Positions 44,913 through 54,535 are shown, counted from the first letter of the stretch. The stretch: DNA of 64,000 nt from JBILCM01 sp044353165 (GCA_044353165.1 JBILCM010000003.1:1-64000), one strand, 5' to 3'. Notes: generated by a model not told the origin, from the letters alone. Numbers and translations are program-made.

Positions 44913-45473
44913 ATGTCTAATCGAGACTACAAGGCGGATCGCAAAAAAAAACTACTAGGTCAAGCGACACAATGTTTAGCAAGGAATCCGAACGCATCTT
45001 TAACTGAGATTGCGGAACATGCAGGAGTCGGCATTGCGACATTGCATCGCTATTTCCCTTCGAAAAGCGAGATGTTGCATGCCATATCATGCCAAGCGCT
45101 CGATTTAGCTGAGGAGGCCATCGCCAAAGTCGATTTTTCAGAGCCTGACATCCGCTTGTTTTTAAGGGACATCACGACAAAATTGGTTCCGTTAGGTGAT
45201 CGAATGTATTTTCTTGCGGCAGATGTTTTCAACACATACGATGAAGAGTTTAACAAAAGAGAAAAGAACATTGCCCAACGTTTTATGGATAAATTTAAAG
45301 AAGGTCAGGTTAATAATCAGTTGCGAAAAGATTTGAAGGTTGAGTGGATGTATGACATGATGTACAGCACGATTTTTTTGATATGGAAATATGTATATGA
45401 GGGGAAAATAGCTGCTCAAGATGCTCCAGATTTTGTTGTGAGCACCTTACTAGGAGGCTTTCGTAATCATTAG
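44913..45473 (+). CDS. TetR/AcrR family regulator
   Basis: The 186 residues have an N-terminal HTH (SLTEIAEHAGVGIATLHRYF, then PSKSEML) and a helical ligand-binding domain. The ribosome-binding site is GGAGGTGAG. It precedes, in the same direction, a six-helix membrane protein and a FAD oxidase, which it may control. A shared half-site suggests it also binds before the SDR gene. Confidence 0.92.
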   Translation: MSNRDYKADRKKKLLGQATQCLARNPNASLTEIAEHAGVGIATLHRYFPSKSEMLHAISCQALDLAEEAIAKVDFSEPDIRLFLRDITTKLVPLGDRMYFLAADVFNTYDEEFNKREKNIAQRFMDKFKEGQVNNQLRKDLKVEWMYDMMYSTIFLIWKYVYEGKIAAQDAPDFVVSTLLGGFRNH

Positions 45474-45484
45474 GAGGTTCAACC

Positions 45485-46183
45485 ATGTGGCTAGACCTGC
45501 TGTTGTCTATGTTTGGCTTGGGTTTGGTGGACGCACTTAATCCATACACTGTTGCTGTCCTCCTCATCTTGCTCCCACTAATACAACGAAAATGGCATGC
45601 ATCACTCTTTATTTGGGGAACGTATTTGACCTATGTGGCCATTGCAATTCTATTATTTTTTGGTGTTGGTCAACTGTTGGGCGCGGTGCTCGGTGAATGG
45701 CTGCGCACTCATCAAAACATCGTTGGCTTCATTCAATTAACGTGTGCCGGCTTATCCTTACTTGGGTTAAGTTGGTGGGTGATGCATTGGTACCGAAAAG
45801 TTCGTTTCGCAAGCGAGCCGCCCGATTTCGCGCGCAAACCGACCATTTTCACCTCCCCGTGGCTTATCCTTGGCATAGCAATCGTTTCTACAATATACGA
45901 CTCGCCGAGCGCTTTTCCACTCTTTTGGTTCCTTGGCATGCTCACCCAATACTCGCTCGAGGTGACATACGCTGTTCCGTTGCTGATCGTCTATTGCTTC
46001 ATTTACATCATCCCGATGATTGTTCTCTATGTTCTTTATGATCGAATGAACGGTCAAACGTTTAAACAATTCGAGCAACGCTTCCAATCGATTTTGCGAA
46101 GCGTCTCCTATTATTCAATTCCGCTTTTTCTGCTGGCCGTTTGTATTTGGATGGTAGGGGACGGCTGGTCGCGTTTATCATAA
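45485..46183 (+). CDS. six-helix membrane protein (GAP/CcdA-like)
   Basis: The 232 residues contain about six transmembrane helices. GLGLVDALNPYTVAVLLILL at the start resembles GAP-family and CcdA/DsbD-like transporters, where a proline in the first helix is conserved. No cysteine pair of the DsbD type is present, so redox transport is unlikely. It lies 11 bases behind the TetR gene and 25 bases before the oxidase, so the three are probably one operon. The substrate is unknown. Confidence 0.65.
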   Translation: MWLDLLLSMFGLGLVDALNPYTVAVLLILLPLIQRKWHASLFIWGTYLTYVAIAILLFFGVGQLLGAVLGEWLRTHQNIVGFIQLTCAGLSLLGLSWWVMHWYRKVRFASEPPDFARKPTIFTSPWLILGIAIVSTIYDSPSAFPLFWFLGMLTQYSLEVTYAVPLLIVYCFIYIIPMIVLYVLYDRMNGQTFKQFEQRFQSILRSVSYYSIPLFLLAVCIWMVGDGWSRLS

Positions 46184-46208
46184 AACTTCCGTTTGAGGTG
46201 AAGAAGCA

Positions 46209-47570
46209 ATGGTAAATAAAGTGATCAACGTAGACGTTGCGATTGTTGGCGGTGGAGCCTCTGGAATTTACGCGGCAAAAACGTTGAAAGAAAATGGAAT
46301 TTCCGTACTTGTGCTCGAAGCGACTGAGCGGATTGGCGGGCGTCTCTTGAGCAAAGAAATCGGTGACAGCAAGCACTTCGTCGAACTTGGCGGCCAATTT
46401 TTGGCTAAACAAGGGCAGACTAGGCTCCATAAATTGCTCACTCAATATCAATTCAATGAAAGCACGAATGATAAAAAGGGGAAGTGGATGCTGTACGATG
46501 GTGAAAAGTTTGTTGCTAAAAAAGATGGACGTATGCCATTCTCGTTTTTCGCTGCATTAGATTCGTTGCAATTCGTCAAACGTCTTGAGAAAACGGTGAA
46601 GTCAATCTCATTGGATGCGCCATGGAATATACCATCCTTGGACCATGTCAGTTTGGATGCGTGGTTATGCAAAAAGTTCTGGCTCAAGGAAACCGAAGCG
46701 TTCTGGCGAAATGTTTTTGAGCAGGCTTTGTGTTGCGACTTAAGCAATATTTCCGCGTTGGATGCGTTGCTAAGTGCCAAAACGGTCGGTGATGTCGAAA
46801 CGTTTCAAGGAATGGATTACTATTATTTCAAGCAAGGATCTGCAAATTTATTCGTGCGAATTGTTCAAGACCATAAGATTGATGTTATGGTGAACTCTCC
46901 TGTTCACGCAGTCAAGCAATATGCTGATCATGTTGAATTGACTACAATGAATACGCTGGTCGATGCAAAAGTTGTGTTGTTTACGATTCCGCCGCAAACA
47001 CTGCAAAACATCACATTTGAAGAACCTCTTCCCGATGTATTTTCAAATATGCTCACTAATTTTGTGCCGGGCTGCGTGATAAAGGTGGTTGCGGTTTATC
47101 AACGAAAATGGTGGCGCGATCGAGGTCTGAGCGGCTTGGTTATGTCGCAAGTCGGTGATTTTGATTGGGTAATAGACTCCTCATTTGACACTTTAGAGAA
47201 GGGGATTCTTGTTGGTTTTGTCACAGGAACACGAGCGAGCAAAATGAAAGATCTTAGCCGTGAAGAACTACAATCGAAGTTCGCAGATTTCGTGCAAGAT
47301 TCGCTCGGCGAGGCGCCACCGTTGGAGGATTTTTTATATAACGATTGGAATCACGCAATATATTCTCGGGGCGGTTATGCATCAAGGATGACTTTGGGGC
47401 ACTGGGTATTTGCCCAGGATGCTTTGCAGTCGCCGTTTGGCCGAATTTACTTTGCGGGAACGGAAACCGCTCGTGAGTGGCGCGGTTATGTGGAGGGAGC
47501 GCTCGAATCAGGAGAAAGGCAAGCCCGCCTGATTGCTGCACGCTTAAAAGTTATGCATAATGTGCGTTAA
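46209..47570 (+). CDS. flavin monoamine oxidase family protein
   Basis: This is an FAD-dependent amine oxidase-like enzyme of 453 residues. The dinucleotide-binding motif VAIVGGGASGIYAAKTL is near residue 10, followed by EATERIGGRLLS, FVELGGQFL, the middle segment FTIPPQTLQNITFE, and the C-terminal IYFAGTETAREWRGYVEGAL that binds FAD. It ends the TetR-membrane protein-oxidase run. The amine substrate cannot be told. Confidence 0.9.
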   Translation: MVNKVINVDVAIVGGGASGIYAAKTLKENGISVLVLEATERIGGRLLSKEIGDSKHFVELGGQFLAKQGQTRLHKLLTQYQFNESTNDKKGKWMLYDGEKFVAKKDGRMPFSFFAALDSLQFVKRLEKTVKSISLDAPWNIPSLDHVSLDAWLCKKFWLKETEAFWRNVFEQALCCDLSNISALDALLSAKTVGDVETFQGMDYYYFKQGSANLFVRIVQDHKIDVMVNSPVHAVKQYADHVELTTMNTLVDAKVVLFTIPPQTLQNITFEEPLPDVFSNMLTNFVPGCVIKVVAVYQRKWWRDRGLSGLVMSQVGDFDWVIDSSFDTLEKGILVGFVTGTRASKMKDLSREELQSKFADFVQDSLGEAPPLEDFLYNDWNHAIYSRGGYASRMTLGHWVFAQDALQSPFGRIYFAGTETAREWRGYVEGALESGERQARLIAARLKVMHNVR

Positions 47571-47582
47571 GCCTATGCGTAT
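47553..47582 (+). repeat. 30-bp dispersed repeat, copy 1
   Basis: ATGCAT, nine variable bases, TAAGC, two bases, ATGCGTAT. The copy starts inside the last codons of the amine oxidase gene. Copies 2 and 3 are at 58628-58657 and 59743-59772 with identical internal spacing. Confidence 0.65.
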
Positions 47583-47692
47583 AACATGAGGCGTATGAGT
47601 TGATGCGATTTTTTCCACAGATCCTATATTTTATTGAAATTCACATGATATTATTAGAGACAAAGAGGCTCGAAATCTCTATATATCATTCA

Positions 47693-47740
47693 TTGACACA
47701 TGATTGAAGTTGACTTATTATTTATTTATCAATAAATAAT
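47693..47740 (+). promoter_or_regulatory. promoter and operator-like palindrome of the SDR gene
   Basis: TTGACA (47693-47698) and TATTAT (47716-47721) are 17 bases apart. A perfect inverted repeat with ten-base arms, ATTATTTATT and AATAAATAAT, around TATC (47717-47740) overlaps the -10 and start site. It is well placed for a TetR-type repressor. Confidence 0.7.
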
Positions 47741-47761
47741 TAAATAAAATGGAGGATTTTC

Positions 47762-48592
47762 ATGCAGACGATCATTATTACCGGAGCCAGTGATGGGATC
47801 GGAGCCGCAAGTGCCAGGCAACTTAAAGCGCTTGGTCATCACGTGGTGATTGTTGGACGTTCTCGTTCAAAAACTGAAACGCTCGCCCGTGAGCTGAATT
47901 GTCCGTTTCATCTCGTTGATTACACACGTTTAAGTGAAGTGAAGCGACTTTCAACGGAGTTGGAACAATATGACCGCATCGATGTTCTGGCAAACAACGC
48001 AGGTGGAATTATGGGGGAGCGAGAACTGACGGAGGACGGTTTTGAAAAAACGTTTCAAGTTAATCATCTGGCTTCGTTTTTACTGACAAAGTTGCTCTTG
48101 AGTAAACTGATTGAAAGTCGGGCGAAGGTTATTCAGACCGCCAGCATCGCAGCTAACATGTACGGCAAGAAATTTAACGTCAATCATTTAAATCTCGAAC
48201 GTGGATATACACCACAAACGGCCTATGGCTACGGCAAACTGGAAAACATTCTGTTCACGCGCGAACTCGATCGTCGTCATCGTGCCGACGGGATTTCTGC
48301 GGTCGCGTTTCATCCGGGCATTGTGCGAAGCAATTTTGCCAGCGAGACGACCCATTTGATGCGATGGATGTATCACACACCTCTGAAGTACTTCGTTCCT
48401 GTTACAATCAGCTCGGAGAAAAGCGCTCAAAGACTGACGGCGCTGGCGGTCGGCAAGCCTGGGATCGATTGGGAACTTGGGGAGGTTTACGATAAAAGCA
48501 AGCCAATGCCGGTTGTCTTCAAAGATGACGGTACGGTTGCGCGCAAACTTTGGGAACAAAGCGAACAATTTGTTGGAACGTTTCTGCAATGA
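47762..48592 (+). CDS. short-chain dehydrogenase/reductase
   Basis: This is an NAD(P)-dependent oxidoreductase of 276 residues with the classical SDR motifs: TGASDGIGAASARQL near residue 6, NNAGGIMGE near 79, and the catalytic Tyr-Lys in YGYGKLEN near 157 with Ser in TASIA. It resembles retinol-dehydrogenase-like SDRs. GGAGG precedes the ATG. A palindrome covers its promoter. Confidence 0.93.
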   Translation: MQTIIITGASDGIGAASARQLKALGHHVVIVGRSRSKTETLARELNCPFHLVDYTRLSEVKRLSTELEQYDRIDVLANNAGGIMGERELTEDGFEKTFQVNHLASFLLTKLLLSKLIESRAKVIQTASIAANMYGKKFNVNHLNLERGYTPQTAYGYGKLENILFTRELDRRHRADGISAVAFHPGIVRSNFASETTHLMRWMYHTPLKYFVPVTISSEKSAQRLTALAVGKPGIDWELGEVYDKSKPMPVVFKDDGTVARKLWEQSEQFVGTFLQ

Positions 48593-48664
48593 TGCAAGGT
48601 TTCAATTAGAAAAATGACAATAACATCCCATAGAAAAAGTATACATGTGGAGTGAGATATACAT

Positions 48665-49195
48665 ATGCGAACAAAAAATGGACTTACTGAGGAACGGCTC
48701 ATCGCTGGTGCCGTGGCACTTTTCGCCAAACAAGGCTACTACAAAACAACGACCGCACACATTGCGCAACATTTGGGCGTCACGCAACCGTACCTGTTTC
48801 ATTTTTTCAAAACGAAGCAAGCGTTGTTTTTGGCAGTATTGGAACATGGTTCGAAGAAAATTTACGATGTGTTTTCATCGGAAAAACTCCACCGAGAGCA
48901 GGATGCATCAGCCCTCCTTGCGGCGATGGGCAGGTCGTTTCAACAGTTGCTGACGACTCATCGGGACGAAATGTTGCTCGTGATGAGTGCATATGTCATC
49001 GATGAAGAGGCGGTGCGCAACAAGGTACGCGACTGGCAACGGCGAATTTTCCAGTTGGTTTTGGATAATTTGGAACGGCTGGGTGTGCAGAACGCACGGT
49101 GTGAGGCGGCGGATTTTATCGGACGTGGTTTGTTTATCACGATGACGACGCAACTGGAGTTGCAGGACATGGATGTGTACGTAGCAAAAATATAG
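48665..49195 (+). CDS. TetR/AcrR family regulator
   Basis: The 176 residues have an HTH (TTAHIAQHLGVTQPYLFHFF) and a helical C-terminal domain. GGAGTGAG precedes the ATG. It is followed by a fragment of a membrane protein that may once have been its target, as in many TetR-transporter pairs. Confidence 0.9.
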   Translation: MRTKNGLTEERLIAGAVALFAKQGYYKTTTAHIAQHLGVTQPYLFHFFKTKQALFLAVLEHGSKKIYDVFSSEKLHREQDASALLAAMGRSFQQLLTTHRDEMLLVMSAYVIDEEAVRNKVRDWQRRIFQLVLDNLERLGVQNARCEAADFIGRGLFITMTTQLELQDMDVYVAKI

Positions 49196-49261
49196 TTCAG
49201 TACTTCTGCTATTCTGGATTCCAATCATCACACAAAACGGTTCACGCTTGAATCGTCGCAA

Positions 49262-49450
49262 TTGGACTCGCCGCGAGAACATATTGCCGGCATGGTCGGG
49301 AGCGGCATCTCCACGATTACAACGTTCACGGTGGTTGCTTTTCCGCGCTTGCTAGGCCGGGAGGAAGTACCTCTTTGGATGTGGCTATTACCAAATGTGG
49401 CGCTTCAACCGGTTGTCATTCTTGCCGTGCTTAAGCATGCTCGACCTTAA
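49262..49450 (+). pseudogene. membrane protein C-terminal relic
   Basis: The reading EHIAGMVGSGISTITTFTVV and LWMWLLPNVALQPVVILAVL resembles the last two helices of a multi-helix membrane protein of the kind with a His-rich start of helix (HIRWM-like). The N-terminal part is missing: the 66 bases after the TetR stop contain no continuing frame. There is no ribosome-binding site for the apparent start. Confidence 0.5.
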
Positions 49451-49573
49451 ACGTTACAAAAATGTTGTGCGAAATAATGCAACATCCTATTCGCTGGAAT
49501 CGGCAACTGTTTTTGCTGATTGGCTGGTGGACGATGAACGGTGCGCTGGTTCAAAGAGAGGAGTGGCAGCCCA

Positions 49574-50275
49574 TGATGAAAAAACAGATGGTGAACACGT
49601 GTGTAGGGCCGATTGCAGTTCATGTGCGACACGGGATCGGTGAAAACGTGCCGCTCATCTTTTTGCATGGAGTGTACTTTGACCATCGGATGTGGGATGG
49701 ACTGGTGGCAAGCCTGATTGAACGCGAGGGGCGAACGATCATCGCAGTCGACATGCCGCTGCACGGCGCGAGTCGGCAAGACATTAAACCGAACTGGACG
49801 ATTGACGATCATGCGTGCCGCCAATCTTAATCCGCAAGCGTTTCATGCGGTCGGACTTTGCAACTTGCGCTTCAATGCGGAAACTGCCTTTGGAACCGCT
49901 CTTGTTCATTTGCGTCACTTCATGTTGCCGCTCCAATCGTTTTATGTCGAGCAAGTCGGCAAAGCGTTGTATGCCAAACGGAGTCTCGCTTCTCAACCGG
50001 AGTTACGGGGAAAACTGAGCATACCCATGAATTTGCTCGCTAGTCGCGACATCAAGCAAATCGACCGAGCCGTCATTATCGACCCCGCGGACTCGACGGA
50101 ACAGGCTGCACGATTATTGGTTCCAGCCATGGCTATTGTGGGAGAGGAAGACTATGTTGGCATGCCACCGATTGCAGATACAACGGTTGTGCCGGGAGGG
50201 CACGTCAGTCCGTTGGAGGCGCCGAATCATGTTTTGGCGATGATACATAACTTGTTGGGAACGATACAGAGTTAA
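49574..50275 (+). pseudogene. alpha/beta hydrolase, broken
   Basis: The frame starts MMKKQMVNTCVGPIAVHVRH behind GAGAGGAG and has the typical PLIFLHGVYFDHRMWDGLV and AVDMPLHGASRQD. After TIDDHA (about 49811) the frame stops at TAA and resumes in another frame as RAANLNPQAFHAVGLCNLRF through AMAIVGEEDYVGMP to VPGGHVSPLEAPN. The segment that should carry the nucleophile elbow GxSxG is gone. So both a frameshift and a deletion inactivate it. Confidence 0.8.
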
Positions 50276-50288
50276 GGGTGGTGAAAAG

Positions 50289-50918
50289 ATGAAAATTGTT
50301 GTTTTTGGAGCGACAGGTTTGACAGGTGGTTTGGCAGTGCAACGAGCGTTGGCTACGGAGCATGATGTAGTGGCACTCATGCGTGATGCAAAGAAACTGA
50401 AGATACAGCACGAACGGCTGCAGGTACGTCAAGGGAGTCCAGTGTCTGCAAGCGATGTAGAGGCTTGCGTGATTGGGGCGGATGCGGTGATTCATTGTCT
50501 TGGCATCGGTGGAAAAGGCGACGGTCAGCAGACAACGCTCATTTCGGATTCCGTCAAACTGGTTTTGGCGGCGATGGAGAAACATGGAGTTCGTCGAATC
50601 GTATGCATGTCGAACGTCGGCGCTGGTGGGAGCGGTACATGGTTTGCCAATCGAATTGTCATTCCGCTGTTTATCCGCTGGCTGTTACCGATCATCGAGG
50701 ATAAGAATCGCATGGAGCAGGCGTTGCGCGACAGTCAGGTAGAATGGGTGTCGGTGCGCATCCCGCAAATTGTCGAGGGACCTATGTTGCCGGTTCGGGT
50801 TAGCGCTGATGGGCGTGGAATTGGCTTGAAAATTACCGCCGAAAGCGTCGCGGACTTTTTGCTGGCACAGGCAACTGCCGACAAGTACATACGCTCGACA
50901 CTTAGTATCAGTAATTGA
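50289..50918 (+). CDS. NAD(P)-binding oxidoreductase (NmrA/atypical SDR)
   Basis: The 209 residues start MKIVVFGATGLTGGLAVQRA, an atypical SDR Rossmann motif GATGLTG. ADAVIHCLGIGG and RIVCMSNVGAGGSG follow, where the usual catalytic Tyr-Lys is not obvious. Such proteins act as NAD(P)H-dependent reductases or redox sensors. The ribosome-binding site AAGGGTGG is good. It overlaps the reading of the next, frameshifted gene. Confidence 0.85.
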   Translation: MKIVVFGATGLTGGLAVQRALATEHDVVALMRDAKKLKIQHERLQVRQGSPVSASDVEACVIGADAVIHCLGIGGKGDGQQTTLISDSVKLVLAAMEKHGVRRIVCMSNVGAGGSGTWFANRIVIPLFIRWLLPIIEDKNRMEQALRDSQVEWVSVRIPQIVEGPMLPVRVSADGRGIGLKITAESVADFLLAQATADKYIRSTLSISN

Positions 50919-50966
50919 AGCACATGCTTCTGTCGTTCAATCATTTCGTAAAAGAGGAGATAGCAG

Positions 50967-51400
50967 ATGTCAATTCGTGTTTATATCATTTGGCTCAAAG
51001 TGGCAAGTATCCTTACGATCTTTACGGGGCTGATCTGTGCGGCAGCCAGCCATCCTTGACCAGCGGCCCGTGGTTATATTTGTTTGATGTGCTGAGATGG
51101 CCGGTTGACGGAGATCCCGCCACATTTAGCGCCGATACGCGCGCGGTGAATGCGGTACTCGGTGGGGTGATGGTGGGGTGGGGACTTTTGATGTTTTTTC
51201 TGTCCCAGCGAAAATATATGACCGCCATTAAAGAGTTACCGCGGTTGATGATGACCGCCTTGCTTGCGTGGTTTGTCGTCGATTGTAGCGGTTCCTTGCT
51301 GGCAGGTTTGCCAGGGAATCTGGTGTTGAATGTCTTGTTTCTCGTAATGTTTATTCCACCGCTGCTGGTACTAAGTAGAGAAACAATGCGCCGTTTCTAG
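50967..51400 (+). pseudogene. four-helix membrane protein with a frameshift
   Basis: The ATG at 50967 has GAGGAG upstream and gives MSIRVYIIWLKVASILTIFT then GLICAAASHP before a TGA at 51057. In another frame the protein continues LTSGPWLYLFDVLRW to MRRF with three hydrophobic helices. One base lost or gained near 51054-51060 explains this. The joined product would be about 145 residues. A reading starting at 50915 in the second frame has a poor N-terminus and no ribosome-binding site. Confidence 0.65.
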
Positions 51401-51486
51401 CGAAAAATCGAGATCTGTACTATCCAATCAAACGATTGGACCACTGGTTGCTTATTCGATTTTTTAATTAGTAAGGGAATGATCCT

Positions 51487-52341
51487 ATGCTGCGAATTGG
51501 TGATTTTTCAAAGATCACAAAAGTTACGATACGAATGTTGAGACATTATGATCAGATTGGACTATTTAAACCAGCATGTGTCGATTCAGTGTCAGGTTAT
51601 AGAGCTTATTCATACGAACAGATGCCACAGTTAAGTCGCATTATTTTTTTGAGAGATCTTGGCTTCACGATTCAAGAAATCAAAACCATGGTTGATAACC
51701 ATCTTTCAATCGAGGAGATGGAAATCAAGTTACTTAAGAGGAAGCAAGAACTGGAAGATGAAATCAAAGCCGCTCAGCTTAATTTAGGTGTGGTCAATGA
51801 GCGTTTAAAGTCGATACAACATGAACAAGTAATTCCCTCATATGATGTGACGGTGAAAAGTGTAGCTGAAATCACAGTAGCGTCGGTGCGTAAAACGGTA
51901 TCTCACATTGATCAGATGCACGAATATTGTCTTGAAATGTATGCGGAAGTGTATCGCGAGCTCGAGAGATTGAATATTGAACCGGCGGGACCTGAAGTGA
52001 CTTTTTATCATAATGAAAGTTACAGTGAAACGGATTTGGACGTAGAGGCCAGTTTGATCATTCGAGGCTCTGTTGATGAAACGGAATCTTTCAAGGGTTC
52101 GTCGTTACACATTCGGCACATCCCAGCGGAGTCTGAAGTTGCTTCCATGGTTTATAATGGCTCGTACGATGGTATGGAACTTGCAATCATTGAATTGCTG
52201 AAATGGATTGCTCGTCATGGGTGGATTATTACAGGAGAAATGCGTGAGCTTCATCTATCGGGGCCAGCTCATCCAGAAGGCGAGTTAGTCGATCGGTCTA
52301 TCATTGAATTTCAAATTCCGATTGACTCTCACATCGTGTGA
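51487..52341 (+). CDS. MerR-family regulator with effector-binding domain
   Basis: The 284 residues have a MerR HTH (RIGDFSKITKVTIRMLRHYD, then SGYRAYSYEQMPQL), a coiled-coil (about 75-115), and a GyrI-like ligand-binding domain (about 120-284). It resembles BltR/BmrR-type multidrug sensors. It precedes a DUF4386 membrane protein in the same direction and probably controls it. Confidence 0.9.
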   Translation: MLRIGDFSKITKVTIRMLRHYDQIGLFKPACVDSVSGYRAYSYEQMPQLSRIIFLRDLGFTIQEIKTMVDNHLSIEEMEIKLLKRKQELEDEIKAAQLNLGVVNERLKSIQHEQVIPSYDVTVKSVAEITVASVRKTVSHIDQMHEYCLEMYAEVYRELERLNIEPAGPEVTFYHNESYSETDLDVEASLIIRGSVDETESFKGSSLHIRHIPAESEVASMVYNGSYDGMELAIIELLKWIARHGWIITGEMRELHLSGPAHPEGELVDRSIIEFQIPIDSHIV

Positions 52342-52383
52342 GGGATTATGATTCATCTAACTTTGCTAAAGGAGATGAATCTA

Positions 52384-53148
52384 ATGAGCACAAAAATGGA
52401 GTATAGAGCAACATCCGTCGTCTTTTTCACGTTTTTCTTGTTACTAGTTGTCTGCAACATCATCTTGGGTATAACCTTCAACTTTCCTGATATCCTAAGG
52501 GAAAGTGCTGTGGACCGGTTTCAATTGTTTCATGAGAATCAAGCCGTTATTAAACCGACGTACTATCTGTTTGGCGTCAGCGCGATCTTACAAGTGTTCA
52601 TGGCAGTGATGATGTTTTATCATACACGGAGCGGCAGATTGTTAGATTTGGCAGCGGTGACCGCAGGCGTCGTGGGCGGTGTGTTTCAGATTCTCGGGTT
52701 CTATCGTTGGGTGGTTCTCATTCCTATGCTCAGCGACGAATATCTTGCCGGCGAAGTTTCAACAGAATTGATTTTCTTCCTCGAAAAATATTCAAATACA
52801 TACTTTGGCATGACGGTCGGTGAACATTTGGGTTCACTATTTGTTGCTTTGTGGCTCTTCTTGCTCGGTATCGTGTTGCTAAAACATAAAGGGTATGACA
52901 AAAAACTAGCGGTGTTTGGTTTGATTGCCGGCTTGGCGTTAATGATTCAATGTTTTGATGTTGTGGTTCGCAGTGCATTTCTCAGTTCCATCACTGTACC
53001 GGTCTTCGGTTTACATGTGCTATGGGTGTTCTTTATGTCGTTGATGTTGTTTCGAAAAAATGAACCCTCGCAAAGTATGCGTGTTCCGTTGTGGCTGTGG
53101 ATCGTCGGATTGGTTATTTATCTCTCCAATGTCATCCCGACTTTGTAA
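52384..53148 (+). CDS. DUF4386-like membrane protein
   Basis: The protein has seven to eight transmembrane helices over 254 residues. The ATG at 52384 (MSTKMEYRATSVVFFTFFLL) is chosen because AAGGAG lies eight bases upstream; an ATG at 52348 has none. The topology and the loop pattern around GVVGGVFQILGFYRWVVLIP fit the DUF4386 family. Function is unknown. It lies between the MerR gene and an NAD-dependent epimerase-like gene. Confidence 0.65.
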   Translation: MSTKMEYRATSVVFFTFFLLLVVCNIILGITFNFPDILRESAVDRFQLFHENQAVIKPTYYLFGVSAILQVFMAVMMFYHTRSGRLLDLAAVTAGVVGGVFQILGFYRWVVLIPMLSDEYLAGEVSTELIFFLEKYSNTYFGMTVGEHLGSLFVALWLFLLGIVLLKHKGYDKKLAVFGLIAGLALMIQCFDVVVRSAFLSSITVPVFGLHVLWVFFMSLMLFRKNEPSQSMRVPLWLWIVGLVIYLSNVIPTL

Positions 53149-53166
53149 ATGTAGGGGTGGAGTCTG

Positions 53167-54123
53167 ATGCAAAAAGTCCATGTCGTTTTTGGCTCTTCGG
53201 GGCCAGTAGGAACCGCAGTCGTTCAAGATCTCGTGCAACGGGGTTTGCCAGTACGAGCGATTCAGCGGAGTGGTCGCAGCAACTTTGCAACGGAACAGGT
53301 TGAAATTATGCCGGCCAATGTGTTGGATGTTGAACAAACGCTCCACGCCGTTCAAGGTGCCGCGCATGTCTACTTGTCGGTAGGACTGCCGTATCGAACC
53401 GTCCAATGGCAGCGCGAGTGGCCAGTGGTCATGGAAAATATGATCTCGGCATGCGCGCAAGTCGGGGCAAAGCTGATCTTCCTCGACAATATTTACATGT
53501 ATGGACCGGCTCCACTGGCGAATCCATTTACAGAATCGCATTCACAGCAACCGACTTCAAAAAAAGGTGTTGTCCGCAAACAAATTGCCGACATGTTACT
53601 TCAAGCACATCAAACTGGGCGAGTGCAGGCGGTGATTGGTCGGTCTGCAGATTTCTATGGCCCGAGCGTGAACAGCATACTGTACATCTCTTTTTTGCAA
53701 AACATGCTAAATGGCAAGTCGCCGCAGACAATCGGCAAATTGGACGTCCCACACACGTTCGCACATACGTCGGATAATGGCCGGGCGCTCGTTGAATTGG
53801 CGCTGGATGAGACGACGTACGGGGAAGTTTGGCATTTGCCGGTGAGTCGACCGGTGACGGCGTTGGAAGCAAATGAGTTGTTCAATAACGAACTCTGTAA
53901 GACTTTTAAGTTATCGCAACTCTCGCCGCTAATGTTGTCGTTGCTCGGCTTGTTCATACCGCCGATCAAAGAAATCAAGGAGATGCTATATCAATTTGAA
54001 TCGCCGTACATGATGAGCGATGCCAAGTTTCGTGCACATTTTCCAGATTTTCAGGTGACGCGATTAGAGGCAGGTATGCAAGAGATGGTTCATTTTTTTA
54101 AGGGGCGAAATGGTGATGTATGA
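53167..54123 (+). CDS. NAD-dependent epimerase/dehydratase-like protein
   Basis: This is an extended SDR of 318 residues. It begins QKVHVVFGSSGPVGTAVVQD (GSSGPVG in place of GxxGxxG), with KLIFLDNIYMYGPA near residue 104 containing the YMYG motif, and VIGRSADFYGPSV. The typical YxxxK lysine is replaced or shifted (Ser-Lys-Lys nearby), so the reaction is uncertain. It overlaps the next gene by 14 bases. Confidence 0.82.
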   Translation: MQKVHVVFGSSGPVGTAVVQDLVQRGLPVRAIQRSGRSNFATEQVEIMPANVLDVEQTLHAVQGAAHVYLSVGLPYRTVQWQREWPVVMENMISACAQVGAKLIFLDNIYMYGPAPLANPFTESHSQQPTSKKGVVRKQIADMLLQAHQTGRVQAVIGRSADFYGPSVNSILYISFLQNMLNGKSPQTIGKLDVPHTFAHTSDNGRALVELALDETTYGEVWHLPVSRPVTALEANELFNNELCKTFKLSQLSPLMLSLLGLFIPPIKEIKEMLYQFESPYMMSDAKFRAHFPDFQVTRLEAGMQEMVHFFKGRNGDV

Positions 54124-54535
54124 ATTATTGTTTAGTATTAGCGGAGTAGCGATGATTTCCTGGCTACTGATGATTTTTCTGCCAAAATGGAAAATAACTT
54201 ATATGCTTATCAAATGGGCCGTGTTTCCACTGGCATTGTCGGTCTGCTATCTCGTTGGATTCGCCTACTATGTAGCGAATCACGGGATATCGTTTGTTAA
54301 CGACTTCGGCTCTTATGAAGGTGTGATTCAACTGTTGACCGTACCTGAGGTAGCCATCATTGCATGGTTGCACATCTTGGCTTTCGATCAACTGGTGGGC
54401 CGCATGATTTATATAGAGAACATGGAGCGCAGAACGATGCACTTGATTGCGCAGTCAATCTGTCTTTTCTTGACTTTAATGGCAGGTCCGATAGGCTATC
54501 TGCTTTATACGGTGTTGAAGCGAAATCGTCAGTGA
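54110..54535 (+). CDS. ABA4-like (DUF4281) membrane protein
   Basis: The 141 residues have four transmembrane helices (about 5-24, 33-55, 85-100, 110-135). The pattern FVNDFGSYEGVIQLLTVPEV, then WLHILAFDQLVGRMIYIE, resembles the ABA4-like family. ATG 54116 is an alternative start. It is coupled to the epimerase-like gene by overlap. Role unknown. Confidence 0.75.
   Translation: MVMYELLFSISGVAMISWLLMIFLPKWKITYMLIKWAVFPLALSVCYLVGFAYYVANHGISFVNDFGSYEGVIQLLTVPEVAIIAWLHILAFDQLVGRMIYIENMERRTMHLIAQSICLFLTLMAGPIGYLLYTVLKRNRQ

Noticed and set aside
53528..53872. Minus-strand reading inside the epimerase-like gene
   Set aside because: A shadow of the plus-strand SDR gene, with no family features.
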